DNA of 64,000 nt from Hydra vulgaris (taxonomy: Eukaryota; Cnidaria; Hydrozoa; Anthoathecata; Hydridae), in NCBI RefSeq assembly GCF_038396675.1, contig NC_088921.1:17671001-17735000 (forward strand), written 5' to 3'. Position numbers and translations under genes: made by a program. The notes beneath the pieces were generated by a model. The model saw nothing but the letters and a program-made list of their open reading frames with translations. It did not search any database and had not been told where the DNA came from. Below are positions 46,549 to 58,586 of this stretch, piece after piece; position 1 is the stretch's first letter, and every line of letters begins with the position of its first letter.

Positions 46549-46782
46549 TTAGGTTAAAACTTCAACAATTCCACCTTTATTGACATCCTCAAAAAGTTCC
46601 TTTTGTAAGGTTAACTTTGTGTAATTAATAGCATCAGAATAAAATGGCTGTAATCCACATTTCTTAAAAGCACTTTTAATCTTCACCTCAGTCATTGATT
46701 TTAAATACATCGGAAGAAAAAGACTATACGAACGTTTCTTTTGTAACATAGGAGTTGCATTTTGTTTTATGACCTTCTGCAA
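46549..46782 (-). pseudogene. Pogo-type transposase C-terminal fragment
   Basis: SMTEVKIKSAFKKCGLQPFY followed by SDAINYTKL fits the post-catalytic segment of pogo-family transposases (I/V-xx-x-F-xx-x-GLxPFxxxAI-x-Y). It lies 5' of the N-terminal exon in minus-strand order, so the two are not collinear parts of one gene. Confidence 0.5.
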
Positions 46783-46799
46783 CCTTTAACCCATGCTTC

Positions 46800-48395
46800 A
46801 TATTTAAGTACTTTATGAGAGCCTATCTTGTTACAAACTCTATTGATACTTTGTAATAAATGGAAACCTTAATAGATTTACAGCATACAAGCCTACCTCG
46901 TTACAAATTCTATTAAATATTTGTATAGTAAAACCGATTGACCCGGTATCTACTAAATTACAATCCTCAATAATTATTATTATAAATTGTATAAACAAAT
47001 TGACAATTAAACATTTAACTGTATAAACACATTAACAATAATTATTGATGAAAAAACAATTACCCTTAATTAACGTCATGAAACATTCTAGTATTTACCT
47101 TAATAGATTGACAGTATACGAAAAAAAGGTGGAAAAGTAAATTTGTGAAAACCTAATAACTGTTTCTATAAGCTAAAAACTTACGTCATATTTAATGATA
47201 TAACTGGAAAAAGTATTTAAATTAAAATATTTCTATTCATATATGTACTGAAAAAGACAAAACGGTTTATAAACAGTTAAAATTATAAATTATTAAAAGT
47301 AGCGACTACTAGAAAGTGAGTTTTGCGAAGAAAAATAAAAAAAATATATTTAACTGCTTACTAAACAGTTATTTTTAAATAAAGTTAAACCATACCCATT
47401 GAAATACCCATTTGAATTATTTTTTGGCGGCTATTACTAGCTAGGGGGTTATTTTGCTTCCACTTCCACTAATTCTTTGTTTATAATATATTTCTGCATC
47501 ATTATAACAGTGTGAGAAAAAAATATGCAAAAAAATTATAAGTATTATGTTTTTTGAGTGATCCTAAAGCTTCTCTAAAATTTGCCATTAAGCATTAAGG
47601 ATTTTTGGGCAAAAGTTTTTTTTTTGCAATAGATATTGTGCCTTTATTTTTAAAGCTATGATCGTCAAATTTCGTCAGTTATAAAGAGATGATCAGAGTT
47701 TTTTTTAGATACGATTTTGACACTTTCCAGTAGTTAGTTTTAGCTCTGCATGTTTTTAGTGACCAAGAGGCAAAGACTAGGTCGCATGGCAAACACTGGG
47801 TGTTTTACCCTAATATTAATTTTAAAACCTCTCTTTTTATTGCGTAACTTATTTAAACCAATTATTATCTTTCAAATGAGCTATTGAAACACTATTTTGC
47901 ACGTAAGTTATGTCGAAGAAAATGATTTCAAATGACGGCGTATTTGAATTACTTTTTTCAGTTAAATTTTCACTTCTACAGTCGAATTCTTTTGTGGTCC
48001 AATAATTTAACTTATTGGACCACCTTGGACTTAAAATATATTGTTCAATATGTACGTTATCAACACATATTTGGTTGATAATCCGCAGATGTCCGCATGA
48101 ATGGTACAGTAATAGTTTTTACAAGATGATATATTAGATTTTATGTAAAAAAAACATTATATGTAGACTAGATTAGTTTTACAAACTTGTGTTAATATCA
48201 ATGCATCTTAAAATACGTATTATAAAATTTTGTAAAATGTAATTGTATATTAAAAACATTAAAAATATTGATATTTATTCATATTTAATACAAGAAAACT
48301 TAAAGTTAGCTAAATTTTATACATTTTAGATCTAGTTGTAATTGACATGAACTTAACTGCAAACAACAACTTGTCTAACTTCATAAAGCATCTTT
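46800..48395. other. AT-rich spacer with short local repeats; no gene
   Basis: CCTATCTTGTTACAAACTCT and CCTACCTCGTTACAAATTCT (46823, 46894) and three CCTTAATAGATT phrases (46868, 47099) point to local duplications. No coding region recognised. Confidence 0.4.
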
Positions 48396-48399
48396 GACA

Positions 48400-48560
48400 A
48401 AAGCATATATGCAAGAGCTTTAAAATTCGTTTAAAGCTCTTGCATATATGCTTTAAACGAATTTTAAAGCTCTTGCTTTAAAATTCGTTTAAAGAAAATA
48501 ACAATTGTTAATTCGTTTTAAGAAAATAACAATTGTTATTTTCTTAAAACGAATTCGTTT
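48400..48560. repeat. Nested palindromes
   Basis: Three overlapping inverted repeats: AAAGCATATATGCAAGAGCT arms at 48397-48454, AAACGAATTTTAAAG/CTTTAAAATTCGTTT at 48454-48492, and a perfect 46-nt palindrome at 48510-48555 centred on AACAATTGTT. The unit AAAGAAAATAACAATTGTTA occurs three times. Confidence 0.85.
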
Positions 48561-49279
48561 AAAGAAAATAACAATTGTTAAAAATGAATCAATATTGGCT
48601 CAAATTGTAATTGATAACAAGAATGTTCTTCAAACTCCTTCAATTGATAGAGATAACTCTGCTCTTATCCGACTTTATTGTCTGAAATTTAAAATTGACT
48701 GACTTTAAAATCTGAAAGACCCCAGGTGAATTTTAATACTTTAACTAGTAAAACATTTAGGTGTTGTTCTGTTTTGTTCTTAAAAGGGATTTCTTCTTTT
48801 ATGTTTAATTTAATGTTTGATTCTTTACATTATCGTGGTAAATTTTTTTACATCAACTCAATACCAAATGGATTTATTGATAAAAGAATGCTTGATAATT
48901 TATAATTTATGTTCTTGTTTTTTTGGATAAAAAATCAAGAAAATAATATTTCTTATTGAAAAGTAACTTGGTACTAAAAGTTTTTTTTTAAGATTTTGGA
49001 GCTTCTAGTACAAGTTCCTTATGAACAAGTTTCTTTTATAAAAATTGACGATCAAAGTTTGAACAGACTTGATATCAAAACACTCTATCCTACAGTAAAT
49101 ACTTTTCTTATTAAGACCACTTTTTTTTAATTTCTTTTAAATAAATTAGACCTAATAGCTAACCTAATAGCTTTTAAACAATGACTAAGCCTTTTTTTAC
49201 TTCGTTTAAGAAGTGCTAAAAATATTAGTATAAAATATGAGGTAACAAAAGAGGTTGCTTAATTTATTATAAAAATAAA
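48561..49279. other. Spacer; one orphan ORF start, no family recognised
   Basis: 48580-48702 is open on plus (ESILAQIVIDNKNVLQTPSI) but short and unmatched. Confidence 0.3.
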
Positions 49280-50257
49280 GGGTGATGCGGAAGTTATCGG
49301 ACAAAATAAAAACGTCAATAACTTATTTATAAATAAAAAAAAAACTACTATTATATTTTTTTTAAATAAAGCATTTATCTTTTAATAAAAATATATTACT
49401 TTTTATATGAAAAAACACCACCATCTGCAATTGATCTCAATTTTGCTCTGACGCCTTTCGTATGCGACTGTAAAAAGTTTAAATCAATTTCTTGTAGTTT
49501 TAGTTTAATGCGATCATTTAAAACTTGCTCTGTTGAAGCTTGCCAATCTCCCTCGTAAACCTTCTGTGCCAAATGTCCCTAAAAATTTTCAATTGGTCGT
49601 GCTTGAGGCACATTTGGGGGATTGGATTCTTTATCAACGTAATAGACGTATTGGTCCATCCAAATTAGAGAATCTTTAGAAAAATAAGAACTTGCTAAAT
49701 CTGGCCAAAATAAATAGTTAAAGTCTCCATGATACTTGTGAATAAATGGATGAAGTCGTTTTTCTAAACATTCATTAATATAGATTGATGAATTGATCGC
49801 TACAGCCTTGGAAGTGCGAAACAATGGCTCGGGCATACCACGGTCAGATATGGCTATCCACATTAATAATTTTTTTGGAAATTTCTCTTTTCCTATAAAA
49901 CGAACACTTTCTGGGCATGTCTTTTTGTTGTTTGTGTAGTATCCAGAATTTCCAGACATGTTGTCCCTTGCAAAACAAAAGTATTTTTCGTCATCGATGA
50001 CTAGAAGCGATTTTGTGTTATAGAGTTGGTTAACTAGTTTCCTGCTTCTTTTTTTTGCCTTTATTTGTTGTTCTATAGTGTATTTTGGAGTCTTTTCAAG
50101 TTTTCTATATTTAATATTCATTTTTTTTAGCTGACGACCAATTGTCGATTGATTTACACCGAATTTAATATCTATTTTTCTCTGACTGACCCCTTTTCGA
50201 TTGTTGACAAGTCTCGTTAATTCGGTTTTCTTTTCTCTAGTCCAGGATGTCGGACTA
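49280..50257 (-). mobile_element. Tc1-superfamily element, 5' end cut by the composite transposon
   Basis: The 3' end is marked by GGGTGATGCGGAAGTTATCG at 49280. The other inverted repeat is absent because the 285-bp TIR of the neighbouring element starts at 50258, within the N-terminal codons. Confidence 0.6.
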
Positions 50258-50268
50258 GGGTGTTTCAT
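49396..50268 (-). pseudogene. Tc1-superfamily transposase (DD36E-like), one premature stop and truncated start
   Basis: Helix-turn-helix KGVSQRKIDIKFGVNQSTIG, then SLLVIDDEKYFCFA (first Asp), FPKKLLMWIAISDRGM, YLFWPDLASSYFSKD (second Asp) and NPPNVPQARPIENF (Glu; 36 residues after the second Asp by my count). TAG at 49579-49581 interrupts it directly after ENF, where relatives usually have Trp. The same frame then continues with GHLAQKVYEGDWQAST to 49396. The first four residues and everything before them come from the TIR of the inserted element, so the true N-terminus is lost. Confidence 0.8.
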
Positions 50269-50542
50269 TTCCGACAAACTTTCGAAAATGATTACGTTAC
50301 ATGCATAACGGGGTAAATAATGTGCCAAAAAAAAGTCTGAAAAATTTTCAAAATTTTAAAATGTCATCTAGAGGTCGCCATCTTGAAAAAACAGCGTTTT
50401 TCACACTTTTTTCAACTTTAAACTTGAAAAACTTAAAAAATAATTAAATTTATGTTACGTTACTAGGTGTATATATTAAAGGTTATTATATGAACATTTG
50501 GTGAAATTTTCAGAAAAATTGGTAAATGTCTAGAGGTCGCCG
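50258..50542. repeat. Left terminal inverted repeat of the composite transposon
   Basis: 285 bp, outer end GGGTGTTTC, inner end GAGGTCGCCG. About 98% complementary to 58581-58865. Confidence 0.9.
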
Positions 50543-50675
50543 TATTAAAATATAAAGCTAAAAAACTTGTTATTTTTTTAAATCTTAAAAACAATTTAAC
50601 TGGGCTATTTTTAGGCTTCAGCTTTTCTAAGAATAATAATTAATAAAGAAGATATTAGTAACATACAAAATACTA

Positions 50676-53031
50676 TTAAGTAATAATTAGTTTTGATTTC
50701 GAATCGGATGGATTTTGCTTTCTGTGTTGTTCGACAACTTGCGAAATAAATTGTCGTTGTTCTTCATTTTGTGCACACTCGCGGAAATCACCAATAAGTT
50801 TTATTCCTCTTTCGGTGCAATCATTTGTTACCTCTAATTGTTTAACAAAATCGTCTGCAGTTCGATAATATTGGAAGAATTTCCACTCTTGTGGATTCAT
50901 CTGGAGCCATTCCTGGTTGTTTATTAGTCCTAATAAATCAAAAAGAAGCCACGACCGTGGTCCAATTAAAAAATAAATAACGGTTGAAGAACTTAATGTC
51001 GGAAATTTTGGTTTCCCAATTAAAAATGTTTTTGGTCTTGGGGTAGAAAAAAGTTTCTTTGCCATTATTGTTCTGGTAAATTCTGACAATTTTTCATTAA
51101 ATAAAGATAGAATAACAAGCTCTTCTGTTAAATACCAAAGGTGACGGTTAATCGACGAAATCACAGCGGTTGCGATATCTGAATCTTCTTCTTGATACCA
51201 GTTCATTGCAAAAAAAATTTGAAGTCATCAACTGGAGCAAACACGGAAATCCTCGAGCGGAGAAATTGCATCGAATAAAAAAGACTAATAAACTTAGCCA
51301 TGCGGTGGATCATAATTTGCTCATTATTGGACATAATAAATTTATTAGATAAGAGTTCCATTTTTAAAATATATATGGAATGTGACATAAATCTGGCATT
51401 GTGAATTGCACCTGGTTTGTGAATTTTGAATATTCTTTCCATTGATAGTTTCCCCCCAAGGTAGATAATAGTTAATTCAATTAACTCAAGATAATCTTCT
51501 CGCGGAAATATTTTCTCTTCGAGGCATTGGTAAGCCCATTTCAGAACTAAACTTGCTTGATTAAATATTTTTGATTTAATATCAGTAGGCCATTTAAAAA
51601 AATTCAGGTTTGAGTAATCAATATCAATTCTAGAAAATTCGGCTCGGAAACGTTGAAAAATAGGTTCATCTGGACTTTTGCTACCTCCTCTTAATGCGGT
51701 AAATGCATGCTTAATGTGTAGCTCATTATGATGATGGCGACATGCGAGCCATAGAAGAGGTCTCTTTAACTCAATTTCAATTAAAGTTGCTGCTCCTTTT
51801 TTATTACCTGTGTTGCTTGCTGTTGTATCAAAGCATATACCAACAATGTTTTCCAAAATGTTCCAATATTACGCAAGTTTCACGACCTCGTCACATTGAG
51901 TTTTACCTGTCGAATCTTTAATCAAAGGTACACCAATAAGTTTCGGCCTGCAAATAAAACTTAAGTTAGTTTCTTTGAATACAAAAATAAAAAATATACG
52001 TAGGATTTATATAAATAAATAAATAAGTACCCGTTAAGAGATCCGCTAATAAGAACTGCTACACGTTCTTCATTATGAGCTATGTCTAAATGAAAAAGCT
52101 TCGAATCCCAGTTCAAAATGGCCTTTTTAGGTTTGTTTATCTCCCAGTCAGCTTTAATTGACAGAACAATATTCTTTCGCGCATTTTGTCTTTGACGATG
52201 CACAGTTGATACTGACATAGAAATTTCATTAAGTTTGCCTCCGCTTTTGCAGATGATAATGGATTGAAATAGAAGTTGTTGGCGAACTGATAAACAACAT
52301 CGATCAGCCACAGATGCCTTTACTTCTGAGAGCTTCTTTGATGATATCTCTAGTGAATTTGTTAAAGGCACCTTTCTTTTCTTTAGTGGTAAAGGAGTAA
52401 ACTCTGTATCTTTTTGATCTTCTTCGTCAGCACTTTCAACTATTTCACTGACATCAAAGGTACTCGATTTTTGATCTTCGGTTGAACTTCTCCGAAAATC
52501 TATGCCTAGTCTATCTTCTCGACGTTCTAAAAATTTTGAAACACCTAGATCGATGCTACCTGTCATATGATACTTTCTGCTACTCTTTTGATCTTCATAA
52601 AATGCCCAATCTTCTTTCCATTTTGGTCTACGTGATACTAATAACTGTTCATATGTATTTACTGCTGAAATGTCGCAAAGTTTCTGAAGTTCATTACAAA
52701 ATGTGACAATTTTTTCTTTTCCAGCTTTAACATCTCGACTTGCGTGATCAATTTTTTTTATTTTCACTATTTCCACAAACAATTTGGTAAGCAATGAAAG
52801 ACAAGAGTTATCTGAACGAACTGGTACTCCAGCTTTTTCCCAAACTTCCTTAAGCTCACCAAGAACAAGTTTAAAAATATCTCTTGCAGAAGTGTCGCCT
52901 TTTGAATAAAAATGTAAATGAGAGTATCTACCCAAAACATGTTTTTTTGTTGGTAGACGACTGAAACTTGATAATTTATTGGATTCAGGGTAACCAATTA
53001 ACCAATCTTGATTATTTTTTCTTAGGTTCAT
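50676..53031 (-). pseudogene. Transposase-like protein, RNase-H-like, unnamed family (copy 2)
   Basis: Exon 1 (53031-52031) starts MNLRKNNQDWLIGYPESNKL; exon 2 runs from 51947 to 50676. The intron has GT (AACGG|GTACTTA) and TTTGCAG, and the phase-2 join gives SLNG|PKLIGVPLIKD. Landmarks: NWDSKLFHLDIAHNEERVAV (first Asp region), IVGICFDTTASNTGNKKGAA (second Asp), WLACRHHHNELHIKHAF, KPGAIHNARFMSHSIYILKM, IGPRSWLLFDLLGL and TERGIKLIGDF. The DTT-x-NTG, C-x-HH and ER-x-IK landmarks match copy 1 at 24.3-26.1 kb. Lesions: TAA at 51869-51871 and a one-base frame change in the T-run at ~51210. Placement between 285-bp TIRs supports its role as the element's transposase. Confidence 0.75.
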
Positions 53032-53368
53032 CGTTACAATAAAATATTCGCTTTTCCAACTAGTTTTAAAATTGTTTTAATATTTCAATTTTGCTAATTG
53101 AAATAAGAACGAATTTTTTAAAATAAATTTATGAAATTTATATACATACGTCCAGATGTTTATTTTGCAAACTATTTAATCACGCAACAACTTTTAGTGG
53201 TCAATTATGTTCAAAACATAAATTATGCATTTTATTTAAGGTGAAAGCATTTAAGCAATTATTCAGCAAAAAAATATGTTGAAAAAATAAAACTTTATAA
53301 TTCGGCGACCTAATAATACCTAATAATACGGCCTAATTCCTTGCGGCCTAAGACCTAATAATACGGCC
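53032..53368. other. Transposon subterminal region with short repeats
   Basis: Between the transposase start and the LINE. 53290-53379 contains several TAATACGGCCTAA/TAATTCGGCGA phrases, one of which became the LINE target duplication. Confidence 0.6.
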
Positions 53369-53379
53369 TAATTCGGCGA
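53369..53379. repeat. Target site duplication of the LINE, left
   Basis: TAATTCGGCGA, identical to 58576-58586. Confidence 0.85.
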
Positions 53380-53486
53380 TAATTAAATTATACTATGGTA
53401 TGCACCTGATCTGTTTGGCTGAAGTTTAGTTAGAGATCGTGAAAAATTATTAAGACACTGCTAGTTTTGCTTGTTGTTGTCGTAAT

Positions 53487-54197
53487 ATGGCAAGTTACGC
53501 GAGTGTTACATCTTCGAAATCTTACGGTTATATTACGGTTAAATGCGACCCATTAGTCGAAGACCATGATATTCTTTCAGAATTGGATCCATTTATTAGG
53601 GAAGTATATTCAATAACACACACAACATATAAATTTGACCGTAATTTAAAAGACGGCCGACGACTATTTCGAGTTAATCCAAAAGTAAAGTTAGAGGAGA
53701 TCCCTCATACCATTGAAATTGGTGGTATCAAAATAGCTTTACACTATGCAGGTAAATCCTTTCTTTGTTCTACATGCCAGTATTCTCATCCGCCTCAACA
53801 ACGGTGTATTGCTCGAAAACCTACGGAAAAACCAACTGCAGAAACTATTCCAAATAAACACAATAATAAAGACAAAAACGAATCGAATGATTTCGTACCT
53901 AGTTATCAACTAGCTGAAAATAATAATGAATTGACATCAAAATTATCCGAAAGCATAGTAACCAAAATTGCTCCTACTGAACCAGCATTTGAATTTGTGA
54001 AAAGTAGAAGTCAAAAAAAAGAGGAAAGAAAGATAAAGAAGACCATAAACGAACAAAATGAGTTTAGCGATATAGAATCAGAAATGGAAGAAGGCGAAAT
54101 ACGGCAAAACGATAAAAACATTTATAAAAGAAATGCCCCACCACCGACTCTTCAAAAAATTGACCCGAAGAGATTACCAAGAAAAAAAGCGGTATGA
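53487..54197 (+). CDS. LINE ORF1 protein with CCHC-like zinc knuckle
   Basis: 236 residues from MASYASVTSSKSYGYITVK. After a globular N-terminus (GRRLFRVNPKVKL, ~58-70) comes KSFLCSTCQYSHPPQQRC, a C-x2-C-x3-H-x5-C knuckle (residues ~92-106) as in ORF1 proteins of Tx1/L1-like elements, then a charged low-complexity tail. It should bind the element RNA. Intact. The stop lies ~210 nt before the ORF2 Met, although the ORF2 frame is open from 54133 and overlaps ORF1, which could permit reinitiation or a frameshifted fusion. Confidence 0.85.
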   Translation: MASYASVTSSKSYGYITVKCDPLVEDHDILSELDPFIREVYSITHTTYKFDRNLKDGRRLFRVNPKVKLEEIPHTIEIGGIKIALHYAGKSFLCSTCQYSHPPQQRCIARKPTEKPTAETIPNKHNNKDKNESNDFVPSYQLAENNNELTSKLSESIVTKIAPTEPAFEFVKSRSQKKEERKIKKTINEQNEFSDIESEMEEGEIRQNDKNIYKRNAPPPTLQKIDPKRLPRKKAV

Positions 54198-54408
54198 GAT
54201 ATTTTTATACTATATTATTGTTATTGTTATTTTTTTCTCTAATTTATCTGGTTTAATCTTTTTATTTTATTTTTTTACGAGAAAACTTTTTTGTAAATGT
54301 AAAACATCTGACATTCCATTCCTTTACGCATTTAATTACTCTTACTGTCATACCAATAATTATATCACCACAAACCACAAACATATCATAAAACGTAATA
54401 AAACAAAA

Positions 54409-57400
54409 ATGGAAACCGTTAAAATATTCTCCGTAAATATTTGTGGACTTGCTGACATAAACAAGCAAAACATAATTATAGAAAAATTTAAAAAAATGAA
54501 TTTTGATTTTTTCTTATTGCAAGAAACGCATCTTAATGCACAAAACGCAGAAAATTTTATAAAACTTTGGAATAATCCTGGCTACTATTCTAACGGTACG
54601 TCACACACAGGAGGTACTATAACATTAATTAATAAAACAAAGCTTAATCTAAAAATAATTGACCATTACGAAGACCACGAAAGTCACTTTAATTACATAC
54701 TTGTAGGAAACAATTATCACAGTTTTTTAATAATAAATGTTTACGGAAAATCCGGTTCAAGTTATGCTGACCAAATCAAAAGGAAAAATTTATTTAAAGA
54801 AATAACAAAAACAATCAAAACAAAAATTTTAAATAATATGTCTATTATATTTGGAGGTGATTTTAATATGGTCCTAGATGATATTGATCGATATCCACAA
54901 ATAAACAGAAAAAAATGTTTGTCAACAAATGATTTTAAAACTTTATTAAAAACTTTAAACATCGAAGACACTTGGCGTATTTTTAATCCACATGCCCAAG
55001 AATACACCTATAAATCAACAAACAACATAACATTCTCTCGACTTGACCGGATATATATAAGTAAACACATGCGCCATTTTACCTCCATTAAACACGAACC
55101 AATGACATTTACTGATCATCACAATGCCGTATGTGCGGCGATTTCTATAAATAACATTGATATTGGAAAAGAAATTTGGATTTTAAATAATAAAAATTTA
55201 AAAAAAATAGAATACATTGAAAACATTTCCCAAATTATTAAAACACACGCCTCAATAATTGATCAATCCAAAAATAAAACTACTGACTGGGACCATCTAA
55301 AAAAACAAATAAAAATATTTTCACAAAAATTCAGCAAAACGGAAGCTAAAGTAGCTCGAATTCAAGAATACAGACTAAAAAAACAATTAAAAAACTCGTT
55401 AAAAAAAGCCCATAACAACCCAAAAATGAAAAACTTGAGTGATGCATTAAAAACAAAACTTGAAAAAAAAAAAAAAACTATGAAAAAAATAGAGCCAAAG
55501 GTGCTGAAATCCGAGCAAAGGTTAAATGGCGAACAGAGGGTGAAAAATCGAGCAAATTCTTCTTCCACCTGGAAAAATCAAAAGTTCCTAAACAAGTCAT
55601 AACATTAATAAAAGACAAAGACGGAATTTTAAAAAATAACACCAAAGACATCACTAAAGCTTTTGAACATTTCTACCAAAAACTATACAAAGACACTAAA
55701 AATGATATCACACTCCAAAAATTCATACTAGATAATTCGGATATTAAAAAAATATCTAAACAACAACAACGATCATTGGACGAACCAATAACATTATCTG
55801 AAGTCAAAAACGCATTAACGAATATGAAAAATAACAAATCACCCGGGAATGATGGTTTAACAGTCGAATTTTACAAATCAAACTTTGATAATATTGGTGA
55901 AATTTTAGTTAATATTCTAAATGATATCATAAAAAAACACGAGATGTCGGAAACACAAAAACAAGCCATCATAACATGTTTATTTAAAAAAGGCGAAAAA
56001 ACTGACATTTCCAATTGGAGACCGATATCTCTATTAAACACAGATTACAAAATACTCACCAAAATCATAGCAAACCGACCAGCAAAAATACTCCCATCAA
56101 TCATACACGAAAACCAAACAGCAAGTGTTCCCCACAGAACGATATATCAAAATCTTGCATATACAAGAGACATAATTTATATAGCTAACAAAATTAATTT
56201 AGATGCCTCCATTGTGTCAATAGACCAAATAAAAGCCTTTGACCGTGTGGACAGGAATTTTTTATATGATTGCTTATTTAAATTTGGTTTTAGTGTTGTC
56301 TTTATCAATGTAATTAAAACATTATATTATGACATCAGTGCATATCTTAAAATAAACGGTTATTTATCAAACAAAATAAATATATACAGAGGAGTTAGGC
56401 AAGGATGTCCCCTTTCCATGATACTATATATAATTCAGGCAGAGGTTTTTGCAGGATTTATTAGGAGAAATACAGAAATTAAAGGAATCACAATCGACAA
56501 TAAAGAAACTAAACTGCAACAGTATGCGGATGACACTGTCTTTTTCCTATCGACTGACAACTCAATAATAGCTTTAGGCAACGCTCTAAACATATACAAA
56601 CGAGGTACAGGAACAAAGTTGAACATTTCCAAATGCCAAGGTCTGTGGCTTGGACGAAACAGATCTATAATAAAAGACAGTTTTCTAAATTTCGTATGGC
56701 ATGATACTACTCTTAAGAGTCTAGGTGTTAATTTCTCTAATTCTAATCAATATATCAACCGACAATGGAACGAGAGCATAGAAAAATTGGACAAAAAGAT
56801 AGAAAAGTGGGAAAGACTTAAATTATCGATTAAAGGAAAAGCTCTAATAATCAACCAAACACTACTAAGTGGCCTATGGCATCTTGCTTTCACCCTACCT
56901 ATACCATGCGACAAAACCATAAAATTATTAGAACGAAAAATCGACAACTTCCTCTGGAATAATAGCTCCATAAAAACACCTAAACAAATTTCCAAACTCC
57001 CAATCAATAAAGGCGGTTTAAACATTATCGACGTGAAAAAAAAACTGCAATCGATTCAACTAAGTTGGATTTCCAAATATTATGATGACAGCAAACAGGG
57101 AAGCGTGGAAAGATTCAGCCCTTCATATTTTTAATAATTACCGACATGCAAATCAAGGAAATCTTATATTTCTCACCACGCATTCTTCAAACTCATTAAA
57201 AACTCTACCCCCCTACTACCGTCAAACAATAAAAACGTGGAGTCATCTCTATAGAAAATTCAACAACCACAAAAATCTTACCATCGAGGAAGTACTAAAC
57301 CAACCCATATTCTACAATCCATATATAAGACACGAGCGTAAAATCCTTAAACCATCACCAGAATCCACAAACAACAGCATAATCAAGATAGGCGACATTT

Positions 57401-58280
57401 CAAAAGTATTTGCTAACGGCTTTCTAGAGAGTCAACTCCTCGGTATAAAGCAACACCTTCTAACAAAAATAATAAATTCACTACCACCGAAATGGAAACA
57501 CCTCATAAATTCTCAAAGCCAAAATTACGACCACAACAAAGCACTAACATCTATTTATCTAAAAAACTCACCCTCTCTCAAATTTAACCTCAAACCAAAA
57601 AATGTATACACTATCTCCAAAAATGATGCAGAAATAAACCTAACAGGAAAGTTTTACAGATGGGCAGACTACTATAAATATAGCATGAGAAACATAACAA
57701 CAAAAGACTGGTCCCAATTATTTAACTACATCCACAAAAGTAACATCAACAATAAAGCAGACGAAATTAAATACAAACTAATACACTTTGCAATTCCAAC
57801 CAACTCGATTTTAAAAAAAGAGGTTTTGTAACAGACGATCTCTGCCCTCAATGTATGAACAAAACAGAAAACCTTCCCCATATGATGTTTAGATGTGAAA
57901 AAGCACAACCACTCATAAAATACACACTCGCTCTTATTCATAAAATCTATCCACATCATCCACCTCTTAAAAATACACTCAAAACTTTACTTTTTCCTTT
58001 AACACCTGTAAATAGTTTTTATATTGGAAATTTACTTCTTAACGAACTTTTATATAAATTATATTGTAATAGAATGAGGTCGTTCCGTGAAAAGTCGATG
58101 TTTGCTAAAGTGAGTTTGTTAGAGGAATTCCAAAACAAAATCAAAAAGATTTTGTATGAAGAATTCGAAATTTCAAAAATATCAAACAGTAAAGAGTTTT
58201 TTCTTTTACAATGTGAAAAAATCTGGAGCGAAGATAACAAATTTAAAATAGATATAAACAACAATCTTTTTCTAAACTAA
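54409..58280 (+). pseudogene. LINE ORF2: endonuclease, reverse transcriptase, C-terminal zinc finger; three frameshifts
   Basis: From METVKIFSVNICGLADINK: endonuclease with LLQETHLN (Glu), IIFGGDFNMVLDD (Asp), FSRLDRIYIS and FTDHHNAV (terminal His). A linker ends in KVKWRTEGEKSSKFFFHLEK (~55530), typical of L1/Tx1 elements. RT blocks: NKSPGNDGL, NWRPISLLNTDYKI, VSIDQIKAFDRVDR, YRGVRQGCPLS and LQQYADDTVFF (~56520). The C-terminal finger is CPQC...HMMFRC (~57850). Frame changes occur in the A-run at 55464-55475, near 57090-57110 and in the A-run at ~57815. No nonsense codon is seen apart from these, so the copy is young. The two A-run shifts could be sequencing errors. Confidence 0.85.
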
Positions 58281-58575
58281 AATGCCCAGATAATTTTTGG
58301 AACTTTTTCGATTGTTTTCGAATCTTGCTTTTCATGTTTTTCTTGTTTTTTTGTTGTTTTTTTTTGTTTTGTTTTTTGATTTTATTTTATTTTCGTTTCT
58401 TTTTTTTTTGTGTAGGTGAGGTCTTCATTTTTTTATATTAAGTATTTAACTCTTGTGAGTTTTATATGTGACGTAGTAGTGGAACAGTGGACCGTCTTAT
58501 AATTAATGCCATTGTATTCATTATTAATATCTCTACAAGGCAAACGCCGGAGGAGAGAAATAAACAACAATATGA

Positions 58576-58586
58576 TAATTCGGCGA
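58576..58586. repeat. Target site duplication of the LINE, right
   Basis: TAATTCGGCGA; its second half is the first six bases of the right TIR. Confidence 0.85.

Larger units (their letters stand above)
53380..58575 (+). mobile_element. L1/Tx1-like LINE, nearly full length
   Basis: About 5.2 kb with 5' UTR, ORF1 (53487-54197), ORF2 (54409-58280) and a 3' UTR with T-rich runs that ends GGAGAGAAATAAACAACAAT followed by ATGA. It is flanked by the 11-bp duplication TAATTCGGCGA and inserted exactly at the inner edge of the right TIR. Confidence 0.9.
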
